Assembly (NCBI GenBank): GCA_950022295.1
Contig: OX465598.1
Coordinates: 9,300,001 to 9,364,000 of the forward strand
Source of the DNA: Bromus sterilis
Taxonomy: Eukaryota; Streptophyta; Magnoliopsida; Poales; Poaceae
Direction of reading: 5' to 3'
Length of the DNA: 64,000 nt
A program made the translations under genes and the position numbers. Position 1 is the stretch's first letter; every line of letters starts with the position of its first letter. A model generated the notes under the pieces. The model saw only the letters and a program-made list of their open reading frames with translations, had not been told where the DNA came from and searched no databases. Shown here piece by piece: positions 48,752-60,667 of this stretch.

Positions 48752-50511
48752 ATGGCGGCGAAGGTGGGGATGGAGAGCAGCACGGTGGCGGCGGAGATCG
48801 GCGTGAGGGAGCTGGACATGGAGAGGGACCTGCAAGCGCTCGAGGAGCTCGAGCGGATGTGCCAGGTCGGCCTCTCCGGCGACCAGGGCTCCGGCTCCGC
48901 CGACGGCAAGAAGAGCAAGAAGAAGAAGAAGAAGAAGGAGAGGGGCATGTCGCTGTGCGTGGAGCAGATCGGCGACCCGCTGGCCAGGGTCCGCCACGCG
49001 CCGGAGCACGTCGTGCTGGTAATTGATTAACTAATCTCCCAGCCTTGTTCATCGTCCATAGATTAATGCTGGCATGCTTGACTCGTGCTAGCCATGGCTA
49101 AGCTAGCAGCCTAGTACAACCTCTTTTATAATTACTACTACGTCTCTTGTGATCGATGTGCATGGCGGTGTAATTAATCAAGATCAGTAAGTACCAGCAG
49201 CTGATAACTAACTTGCGATCCATGGATATCTTCTGTGCAGGTCGCCGAGTGCGGGAAGAAGATGGTCGGCGTCATCAAGGCCTGCATCAAGATGGTCAGC
49301 CGGGGCGGAAGCGGCGACAAATCGCCGTCGTCAGCGTCTTCTTCCTCCTCCGGCTCGGCGAAGCAGCGGTCGCCGTACGTGAAGGTCGCCTTCCTTCTCG
49401 GCCTCAGGGTCTCCCCCGCCCACAGGTACTTTCGCTTCCCTCCTTCTTTTCACACCGCCATGGCGTGAACAATGCGCGCGGCCAGCCTAATCGCCATTTC
49501 CCTTTTTCTTGCTTGCGTGCGTGCGTACAAGCGCGCTTTCTCTTCTTGCCTAATCGTAACCGGTTAAAGTTTCCACTTTTGAGCAATGGCGTGCTGTGCT
49601 GACGGCGGCTGCGGTTTTTTCCGTTGTGTTGCAGGCGGCTGGGGATCGGGTCGGCGCTGGTGCGGGCGGCGGAGGAGTGGAGCTGTAAGAGGGGCGCGGC
49701 GCACGCGACCATGGCGACCACGGTGTCCAACAAGGCGTCTCTGGCGCTCTTCACCGGCCGGTTCGGGTACAAGCCGTTCCGGCGGCCGGTGCTCCTGGGC
49801 CGCCCCGTGCACGCGCGGCGGTTGCCCGTCACGGCCCGCCACCGCGTGTTCCAGCTGCCGCCGGCGCTGGCAGCCGCCGCCTACGCGCACCTCCTCCCGC
49901 CTCGGGACGCCGAGTTCCTCCCGGCCGACCTGCCGGCGCTGCTCGGCCACAAGCTCACCCTCGGCACCTTCGTCGCCATCGAGAGCACCGACCTGCAAAG
50001 CGCCGGGGCCGACAACGCGCCGGCTCCGTCGTTCGCCGTGCTGAGCGTCTGGGACCAAACCCGCTCGCTGAGCCTCCGCGTGGCCGGCGCGCCGGCGCTG
50101 CTGCGGCACTCCCTCGCCGCGGTCCGCGCGCTGGACCGCGCCGCGCCATGGCTGCGCGTGCCGTCCGTGCCGGACATCTTCCGCCCCTTCGGCGCCTACC
50201 TCATCTACGGCGTGCGCATGTCCGGGCCGGAGGGCCCCGCCCTGCTCGACTCGCTCTGCCGCCACGCGCACAACATGGCCCGCGAGAACCCGGCCTGCGG
50301 CGTCGTCGCCGCCGACCTCGCCGCCGAGGACCCCGCCGCGGCCGCCATCCCGAGCTGGCGCCGCTTCTCCTGCGACGAGGACGTCTGGTGCATCAAGAAC
50401 CTCTCCGAAAACAATGCCACCACCACCGCCACCTCCAACTCCGACGACGACGACTGGGCGGCCGCGGCGCCGCCGGGCGCCGTGCTGTTCGTCGACCCCC
50501 GCGAGTTCTGA
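48752..50511 (+). CDS. HLS1: HOOKLESS1-like GNAT N-acetyltransferase
   Basis: The model has three exons: 48752-49018, 49241-49425 and 49635-50511, with GT-AG introns of 222 and 209 bp, encoding 442 residues. The frame joins exactly (AG|G gives the first Arg of RRLGIG). Residues 151-156, RRLGIG, with preceding LGLRVSPAH, form the acetyl-CoA-binding motif A of GNAT enzymes. Family signatures follow: LFTGRFGYKPFRRP, LGTFVAIES, FRPFGAYLIYG, CGVVAADLAAEDP and the terminal VDPREF shared with Arabidopsis HLS1. HLS1 proteins are putative N-acetyltransferases in ethylene/auxin-controlled differential growth; their substrate is not known to me. The product is slightly longer than HLS1 (about 400 residues), mainly from an N-terminal insertion with a Lys run (48908-48940, KKSKKKKKKK) encoded by AAG repeats. 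Exon 3 is very GC-rich, as usual for grass genes. The start is chosen because it follows the TATA box and no in-frame ATG lies between. Confidence 0.92.
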
Positions 50512-51179
50512 CATTGCCATTGCCATGCAGGGCACCGGCAGGAGCCGGCAGAGTCCATCCTCTGCCCAATTTTGACAGACATGTACATTGCACTTGGTGG
50601 CAATTACCCTGCCTAGCTTGCCACCTGTGCCCCCCCCCCCAGGCTTAATCCAGTTGTGCTACTCCTCCATTAGAAAAACTAGCTTAAACTTGATCATTTG
50701 TTTAGTTTGCTTTTCGAGCCAGGGATGAACAATGCATCCTTAGCTACCTTGTTGTTTCTGTAATTCTCTTCAGTTGTTCATGGTGCATACATGGCACAAT
50801 GAATAATTATTTATTTTTCATCTTCAAATCCAAGAGTTCCAGTGTTTTTCTTTCCCTAATGAAATGAAAAGGGAGCGCTTCTGTAGATTCCTCCAAGCAA
50901 AGGCGATCGATCGCAATGTGTAGTGATCGAGCTCCTCCAAGTATTGGATTGGCTCATTTTTCATTTGATTTTTTTTCACTCACTTAAGCCACTAAACCAT
51001 ACCATATCTAGAAGCACTTGAACCATTGATAGTTTCATGAACGCCCAAGTGTATGCATGCATGTATATTTTCGTTACAAATAGCCTCCTTTGAAATCCAA
51101 ACTTAAATAAAGGCCTTTTAAACTTGCCTACATAATTGTACATGTCGTTGCATGCCCGTGATTTATCTACCTTAATAAT
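50512..51179. other. 3' flank of the HLS1-like gene
   Basis: This stretch probably holds the 3' UTR. An AT-rich section with AATGAATAATTATTTATTTTT near 50799-50819 could hold poly(A) signals. A C11 run lies just before 50641. No other gene is seen. Confidence 0.4.
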
Positions 51180-51187
51180 CATGTCTT

Positions 51188-51495
51188 GCGAATCAACCTA
51201 TGTTTGAGTTGGTTAGGTGGATGGTTGTATCTCCAGCCCACCAGAGTTCAAATCTCAGATTTGACATTGGTGCTCGCAATTTTCTGAATATATTTCAGGC
51301 TTTCCGGTGATGCGCTTTCAGTGGGAGGAGACGTACCCGTCGAAGACGAGTTGGTGACTTCGTTAATCTCAAGATGATGTGCCGGCTCCGTATTGCGAAG
51401 ATGCTCATAGGGGTAGGGTGTGCGTGTGTGCGTTCATAGGATGAGTGTATACTCGTGTATGTGAGTGTCTGCGTTGTATTGTGTTCCTAAAAAAA
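51188..51495 (+). mobile_element. tRNA-derived SINE (Au-SINE-like)
   Basis: A Pol III A-box-like GTTTGAGTTGGTTAGGTGG (51202-51220) is followed by a B box GAGTTCAAATCTC (51244-51256). A non-tRNA body follows, ending in TG-rich sequence and TTGTATTGTGTTCC then an A run. CATGTCTT lies on both sides (51180-51187 and 51496-51503), with CGA adjoining on each side apart from one base. The 3' half (GTGTGCGTGTGTGCGTTCATAGG) resembles the grass Au SINE as I remember it; the family name is therefore tentative. Confidence 0.75.
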
Positions 51496-51503
51496 CATGT
51501 CTT

Positions 51504-53099
51504 CGATTTACCTATCTAAATATATGTTTTATTTTCTAATCACTTATTATAGGCTTACAAAAAAATTGATTCAAAGGTGTAATAATTAAGGCGGTTTTCA
51601 AGGAATAATGCTCAACAGAAAAAAGAATGGTTGGACGAAACACTCTACTTCCTAGGAAAAGAAACGATCGAATATGATAGTTTATAGGATGTGATTGGCC
51701 AAGTCTGAAAACTAGTCCGGAGCCAAACTGCTCCAAGAAACGAATATGATAGTTTTAGGGTGTGATTGGCCAAGTCCAACAAAAATTTGAAGAGAAAAGA
51801 GGAGCAAGCCAAGTCATTGGACTTTTCAGATTGTGCCTCTGCGTAAGAACAACAAAGGCTAATTGCATCCTGCGTAGTGGACACTTCACAAGGGATAAGT
51901 GGTGCAATTAACAAACTGATTAACCATTTGGGTTCTTTGATGATCTACACAAGACAGTGACGCACCAAGATGCCCAATATATATTCACCTCACAGGAAAT
52001 CTAATCTAAGAACATCATCAAAAAGGCGCATTCGACTAAGCGTAGATTAATTAATCCCAGTATCTCCTAGCTAGCTAGCTTGACAGTGGGTAAAAGAAAG
52101 AAAGCAAGCAGGATTCACCAGGCTAATTAACGCATGACATCAGATCGATCTACCTTTGACTAATCAACCAGACCACTTGAAAAGAGGTGATGCTGGCTGG
52201 ACTTGACTGGTCACTAGGCCGGTCCAAGTCCCAGCTAAGTACTAACACTTAAGTAACTAACCACTCCCTCCTACCTACCTACCTGGTCTTCAGACATCCC
52301 AGTTGCAAGAGGCAGACCTTCTTTAATCCTGCACAAGATCGAACAAATATTCCAAGATCACGCTGAAATCTCCGCGCGCCGCGCCGATGACGAACTTTAT
52401 ATATAAACTTTGAGTTCATGGAGGAGATGATGATGCCATGATGATGGTGGCCTGATGGTGATGATCTGATCAATGCATTATACATGGTCCACTAGACAAA
52501 GAACCAATGAGCCAAGTGCTCCTCGTATCAATCCTAGTTAAGGAGCTCAAATCACTGCAGGATGGTCCAGGACTCCAGGCTCCATGGACCTGCCTATGCA
52601 AAAGTAAGTGAAAATTACTTAGGTTTAAGGTGAAATGCTTAAGGAATTGCAGCAACTAATGGTCCTGGGCACGCAGCCAATCGATGAACCTAGGCGAAAG
52701 ATAATTGGCGGAGTAATGTATGTAACAGTGGAGACTTTTGTAAAGTGAAGGTGTTTTTTCTCAAGTTGCAGCCATTCAGGAGGAAGGAGAAGAGTAAGAA
52801 ATAGCTTGTTCATGTGACTAGGGTTCTTTCATTCATCTTAATTTGGAGCCCCCTACAGAACCTAGGAGGGGTGTACATGGTCACCACACACACTGCTGCT
52901 CACTTTTCTCTGGCGCCGCAGGCAATTGAGCCGCGGCATGGAAAGAAAACCACCGTTTAAGGGGAGATTAAGGTCATCTATGAAACGTGGGAATTGAACA
53001 TCTCTTGTGATTCTTGACTTCTTCCCTGAAAGGAGGCTAGAGAAACTTAATTATCATGTATATAAATATAATAGTAGAATAACAAGTATGGGAAAGGGG
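51504..53099. other. No gene seen
   Basis: Intergenic sequence. A short duplicated phrase occurs at about 51668-51700 and 51743-51775 (GAATATGATAGTTT...GTGTGATTGGCCAAGTC). Short minus-strand frames lack features. Confidence 0.4.
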
Positions 53100-53500
53100 G
53101 AGTAAGAATTTCTGGAGGCCGAGCTACACGCAGCCCTTTATTTTAAAAAAATCATAAAACATATTTAAAAGTTCTGAAAAAATCTATGAAAACTTATATG
53201 TATTCCGTATGAACATGTCAAATTTGGCTTGAAAATATTGTAATATGAAGTCTGCACAAAAAAAACAAATTTTCAGCCCAAAACAAACAACAAAAAGGCC
53301 CGTTTAAAATCAAATATATTTCTTTTTTTCATACGCCACATGTGAAAGTATAATGGTATAAAAATTTGCACATATGTCATATACATGTGTATATATATTC
53401 ATAAAAAAATTCAATGTTTTTTGAATAATATAAAATACATTTTATGACTTGTTCAAACTAAAGGGCTACGTGTAGCTCAGTCTACGTTAGCATTATCCGG
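53100..53500. mobile_element. Mutator-like MITE, about 400 bp
   Basis: GAGCTACACGCAGCCCTTTA (about 53118-53137) and its inverted partner TAAAGGGCTACGTGTAGCTC (about 53459-53478) form a near-perfect core. Weaker pairing continues outward to GAGTAAGAATTTC and CATTATCCGG. GGAAAGGGG flanks both sides (53091-53099 and 53501-53509), a 9-bp duplication that fits Mutator-like elements. The interior is AT-rich and non-coding. Confidence 0.7.
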
Positions 53501-53509
53501 GGAAAGGGG

Positions 53510-54720
53510 CAGCTATCTATAGGCATAGCATATCATTCTCATAATGTTGATTTTCTATTCAAAATTTTAAATCCTCCTAGAAAATGTTTGCTTACACAAC
53601 AAAAAATAGCTTAAGCCTGTGTATAGTAACAATATAACATAGCATGTCTAGACCTAATAAACATAAATGTTGGAATTTAATTAATAAAAACAGGATTGAT
53701 GATCCTATCAAACTGGAACCAGACACATAAATCGCCTTCGACAAACAGGCCACATGTGCGTGAAGAATGAACCAACCAAGGAAAGGGCAAACTCCTGATA
53801 GAATATCAAAGATATGTTGGAAAGAATATTAAAAAGACAAAACAAAAGGAATATTTGATCCCTTTATGTTGCTGAACATGCATATTTTTTTTGGCTCTTT
53901 AAAAAGAAATTCTGATGTTATTACCAGACAAGAAATTCAAACCTCATTTCTTTAGTCCCAACAGGAGGAACATTCCTTTCTGGTACGCAGATTTTTTAAA
54001 AGAGGGCACTTCAGTTGCTGCATCAGAAATGCACTTGGGAGATAGATAGCCTGATAATAGATCTTGTCTGCACTCAAAATGATTTCTTCAGGTGCACTGA
54101 ACAGGAATCTTAAGAGGTTGCAGGAACTGTCAAAAAGGTTGCTGCACCACACCACTTGTACAGTATATGCATAGCCACTTGTATAGTACACATGAGGAAT
54201 CAGATGCACAGTGTCACTTGTAGTGTGCTGTTCAAAGCTGTAGTTCTAAATGTCTCATCTCATTGCTTATTGTATACTGCAAGTTGCAGTTATAGCAGAA
54301 AAATTATACTACTAACAAACTAGCATCATTTTCAGTTGGATTCACAACTATGATAAAGAGAGTGGATTCCTGTGTGATGATGATTGAAGACACTTTGCAC
54401 AGGATAGGCATGAACAAACTAAGCCTTTGGTAACAGAACAGGTAGGTATATTGTTCACAAAAAAGAGGCATATTCAGAAATTATGCCAAGTTGGTAATGT
54501 TAGAACACATATCATCCAAATTTCATGGATATCAACTTGACAGAGACAACACTGCCACGTACTACAAGTTAACCTTAAAGCCCTTACTACAAAGCAATCA
54601 TAAAGATATTCTATATATCACAAACCAGGTGCGAGGAATAACGGTAAACAAGCAGCTGCAAGTACTTTGTTAACAGCTTATCTTGTTCAAGAAAAGATTA
54701 AGGAGGCAATATGATTCAGG
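53510..54720. other. Region downstream of RUB1, no gene seen
   Basis: AT-rich sequence. The minus-strand frame 53952-54209 (85 codons) has no recognisable domain. The RUB1 3' UTR probably extends from 54906 to about 54720. Confidence 0.4.
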
Positions 54721-54906
54721 CAACCAGAAATCAGATGGCAACTGATAAACATATAGTTCATTCAAACAATTCCATCCAGTACAGTGACAGCTGACTTCAC
54801 AATTGTGTCAATTACATGGCACTTCAATCAACTAGCAAATACACAGATCCAAGTCTGCAACAAGTTCTGGTAGAAATGGCCTATAAGGTCCACACCGAAG
54901 TTGCAT

Positions 54907-57494
<2,588 letters not shown>

Positions 57495-57523
57495 TTAGGT
57501 CGATGATTGATTGATTGATTGAT

Positions 57524-58319
57524 TGGAGACGACGATGATGATGGATGATGGATGATTGAGGAGGTGCGACCGTCTCTTTATTCCAGGGCCCGGACGGGCC
57601 GCGATTACCCATGGGCCTCCACGCATATAATTATTATTTCCCCCATAGCTACCTTGTTGGGCCGTGTAAAAACTCCGGCCTGGCACGGACCATCATCATC
57701 ATTGTCATTGCCAAAGGAAAAAAGAGGAGCGCTTATATTTAACATATGGAAAAAGTTCAAAACAAACATTAAATTTATAGACCAAAGATAAACCAAACCT
57801 TCAACTTGTAACCCTGGAAATGAGCTCGACAAACTTTCTGATCCCGGTCTATTTGAAACCTTAATAAAGAACATTGACTGTTTGCTGGGTATTAGAACGA
57901 ATCAGACCGGTCTATTAACGCAGTCGCTCACGCGCTTTGTTTTTTCTTTTTCGTTTTTGTTTTCCTCTCTTTCCTTTTTATTTTTTCATTTTTGAAACTA
58001 CACAATGTCACTTATCCCTTATAACGAGCGACCAATTTAAAAAAAAACTGATAAGAGTGTTCATATATGTAAGTGTTTTTAAAATATTCTGAAACATTTG
58101 TTAAAAAAATGAACCATTTTGAATGCCTAATATATTTTGTAACACACAATTACTCTACGAAATTCCAAAACATTTTTTGGAAATCCAAACATCTTTTGAC
58201 AAATGTGAACAATTTTGAAATTGCAAATAATTGTTTTAAATGCAAACAGAATTTGAAAATTGCAAACCTTTTTAGAAAAACAGGAAAGAAACATTATTGA
58301 ATGTGTGACCAAAAATAAA
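57524..58319. other. RUB1 upstream region and AT-rich repeat-like sequence
   Basis: Positions 57524-57720 are probably RUB1 promoter and leader. From 58040 the sequence has the 'gaacatttttgaa' style found in the repeats at 1.5-5.5 kb. No gene is seen. Confidence 0.4.
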
Positions 58320-58521
58320 ACCATTTCAATTAATGTTGATGCGGCAGTGGATATGCATAGAAACTTCGGGTAATCATGGATGTACTATGCAGAGGACAAG
58401 GTGAATTCATGCCATTCGAAATGGTCTAATCCTAGCATCAAATCTTAGTTATAGCAAACTTGTCATCGAATCAGATAATTTTTTTTGTGGTTCAAGTGGT
58501 GAACCTCTCTATAGAACTAGA

Positions 58522-59063
58522 TCATACCCCGCGCGTTGCTGCGGGAACCGTTGAGAAATAATTTAATGTTTTAAAACATGTGAAATATTATGAAATATAG
58601 TATAATTTATTATAAATTATTTTTTGAAAGAAATTTTGATGAAAAATCCAAAAATGAGTTTGATTTTTGTTTTGTTAATTTAGATACTTGACAATATATC
58701 GGCGAGATGATATGAGGCGAAAACATAGTTGAGTAGAGAAAGTGAAGACGTGTCCACCCTTGACTAAACCTAAAACAATCATAGCAACTATGGATGTGTA
58801 TATAAAAAAATGTTACATAAGAAATAAATTGCAATGTAACTTATAATTTTTTTTTTATAAAAAAATTACTTATAAATTGTGAGGTTGAGTGCATACAAAG
58901 TTATTATTTAGTTGTGAGAGATTGCATGCACATGCAAAGTTAATGGAAACATAAGAGTTAGGGAAGAGTTTTTACATGGTGGACCTACTTGATGATGTGG
59001 ATAGTTTGCATGTCAAGATAAATAAGTTAGTGGGGATGAATTATTATAGTATTATAGATTATA
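58522..59063. mobile_element. Possible insertion beginning TACCCCGCGCGTTGCTGCGG
   Basis: The RNase H reading is broken from about 58522, where ATAGAACTAGATCATACCCCGCGCG begins, to about 59063. The start contains the small hairpin CCCGCGCGTTGCTGCGGG, a motif I recall at one end of several grass DNA elements. A related GCACGTGCAACGCACGT lies at about 5814. The right end (ATTATAGATTATATGG) is not clearly defined, and no duplication is visible. Confidence 0.35.
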
Positions 59064-59741
59064 TGGGGCCTGAACATAGATTTTAATATATTAGAATTTT
59101 CAAATTATATTAGAAAATGCAATGTGGTAGCCGATCTTTTAGCCAAACACTCGTCTCGTTAGGTATTTCGGAGGCTTTGGATGAGTGCTTTCCTGACTTT
59201 ATTCAGGCTCAAGTTGTAAATGATATGGCCTTAGAGCATCTCCAGCCGCGCCCCCAAGAGGCCCCCCAAGACGGCGAAACTAGCGCCATGGGGTGAAAAT
59301 TCCCCCAGCCGCGCCCCCAAGGGCCCAAATAGCGCCGGATTGGGCCAAAACTGAGTCCGGCGATCCCAACCCAAACCCAGCGCGCTGGGGGTCGCTTGGG
59401 GTCGCCGGATGAAAGGAAACCGCACGATCACCGGCGCCTTTCGCGCGCTTCCCCCAACGGCCCCACTTGTCGGCCTCTTTCCGACGCGGCGTGCTCATCA
59501 ATTCACCTCGTCTTCCTCGCTCTGACGCTGCCGCAGGGGAATCAATGCTCATCGGAGTCCAGTCCAATCGCCGCGGAGTAGTCCAATCGCCGCCGCTCGT
59601 CCGCCGCGTGTCCAGCCGCATGCACCCCCTCCGCCGCTATACAAAGCGGGCGGGCTCGCCGTCGAGAGACACACCGCGCACCTCTTCTTCCTCCCCTGCT
59701 CGCCGCACTCTTCCTCTTTCCACCCCTCTCGCTGCTCCGCC

Positions 59742-60179
59742 ATGAATCCCTACCGCAGCCAGAACGGCATCCGCCGTGCCCTCACCCGCGCCGAGGCCAT
59801 CCTTCTGGCCGAGGGAAACTACCCTTGTCCGGTAGACATGCGTCTGCCGCGCGGGTGGGTGCTCAGCGCCGCCGGCGTGCCGGTGCCGCCTCTGCCTCAG
59901 GGGCAGGAGTTCGAGCGGGAGGTTCTCGCCGTCCGCGCCACCATGACCGCCGAAGAATTCGCCGATCCGGTGAATGCGCCGAACAACATTGCGCGCTGGA
60001 TGGACTACTTCGAGGAGCGCTGCAACCAGGCGCTCGTCTCCGTCCAAGGTCTGGAGCCGGTGGCCGGCCAAGGGAACCGGCTCGGCCGGATCTTGTGGTG
60101 GAGCGCCGAGGGGCGCACGCTCGTCTCCGTCCTCTACCACATCCAGGACGGCAACCAGCCGCGCCTAGAGTACCCATGA
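59742..60179 (+). CDS. Unknown TIR-element-borne protein, 145 residues
   Basis: An ATG-initiated frame begins MNPYRSQNGIRRALTRAEA and ends PRLEYP. It matches the broken frame in element A over its whole length: NG.RR, EAILLA, YPCP.D.R, WVLS..GVPV, MTAEE, DP.NAP.N.AR, then FEERC.QA, WWSAEGR and NQPRL. It is hydrophilic with no signal peptide or membrane segment; several Trp residues are conserved. I recognise no catalytic motif and do not assign a function. The element A homologue continues for 170 more codons, so this protein may be C-terminally truncated; the following sequence is a 27-bp tandem repeat. Similar predicted proteins are, from memory, numerous in wheat and barley annotation. Confidence 0.6.
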   Translation: MNPYRSQNGIRRALTRAEAILLAEGNYPCPVDMRLPRGWVLSAAGVPVPPLPQGQEFEREVLAVRATMTAEEFADPVNAPNNIARWMDYFEERCNQALVSVQGLEPVAGQGNRLGRILWWSAEGRTLVSVLYHIQDGNQPRLEYP

Positions 60180-60196
60180 AGGGGTGACGACGAGCG

Positions 60197-60298
60197 GCGT
60201 CGATGGTGCAACGGAGTAGAGCAGCGTCGGTGGTGCAGCGGAGGCGAGTAGCGTCGACGGTGCAGCGGAGGCGAGCTGCGTCGATGGTGCAGCAGATG
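60197..60298 (+). repeat. 27-bp tandem repeat, about 3.8 copies
   Basis: Units start GCGTCG(A/G)(T/C)GGTGCA at 60197, 60224, 60251 and 60278, directly after the stop codon of the element B ORF. The 27-base period equals nine codons. It occupies the place of the Ser/Gly-rich C-terminal extension in element A. Confidence 0.85.
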
Positions 60299-60537
60299 CA
60301 CCATCCTAGTTTTTAATTTTCTGATGAATCTATGTAACAGTAGGCCAAATTTCGTCCAAGTTCGGCGGAATTCATGAACATAGAGCAAATTCGATGAAAA
60401 TTCATTAATATTTGGGGAATTTTACATAATATGCGAAGCGGCGCTAAAAATAGCGCCGCAAAACGTCCTGGGGAGGCGAACGGGTGGAGATGCTCTTAAT
60501 TTGATGAAATAAGGTCTAAAGTTTATAAAAAAAAGTG

Positions 60538-60544
60538 TATAAAA
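60538..60544 (+). promoter_or_regulatory. Candidate TATA box of the PLD-like gene
   Basis: TATAAAA lies 124 bp upstream of the ATG at 60668 and immediately after the A-rich tail of the LINE relic. Initiation about 30 bp downstream would give a leader of roughly 95 bases. An origin from the element tail is possible. Confidence 0.4.
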
Positions 60545-60667
60545 CCATAGCATTTTTTTTGAGCAAGCAGAATGACTTTAGCCCTTGGAGTTGGATTCTA
60601 TCTGGGCCCCACTCCCCACTGGGCAGCAGCTCTGTTCACACCGCCGCGCGCAGCCGCACGGAGAGCC

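Larger units (their letters stand above)
59234..60495 (+). mobile_element. PIF/Harbinger-like TIR element B carrying the intact unknown gene
   Basis: Termini GAGCATCTCCAGCCG and CGGGTGGAGATGCTC (inverse GAGCATCTCCACCCG) are flanked by TTA at 59231-59233 and 60496-60498. Subterminal CCGCGCCCCCAAGAG-like words are duplicated at 59247 and 59309. No transposase is visible. The 1262-bp element contains a promoter-like CTATACAAAG, a CT-rich leader and the 145-codon ORF 59742-60179, homologous to the broken gene of element A. It sits in LINE debris 173 bp upstream of the PLD-like ATG. Confidence 0.82.
58320..60533 (+). mobile_element. LINE 3' relic with RNase H-like domain, twice interrupted
   Basis: Plus-strand pieces read INVDAAVDMHRNFG (about 58330), then IHAIRNGLILASNLSYSKL and VIESDN (about 58405-58480). 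Further on come KCNVVADLLAKHSSR (about 59115) and ISEALDECFPDFIQAQVVNDM (about 59165-59228). These are in order for the RVT_3 RNase H-like domain of plant LINEs, with several frameshifts. The sequence is cut by an insertion at about 58522-59063 and by the TIR element 59234-60495. After the latter, ATTTGATGAAATAAGG and a tail TTTATAAAAAAAA end at about 60533, only 135 bp before the PLD-like ATG. Confidence 0.6.

Noticed and set aside
49564..50535. 323-codon minus-strand frame
   Set aside because: It is the antisense shadow of HLS1-like exon 3, whose sense protein is clearly conserved.
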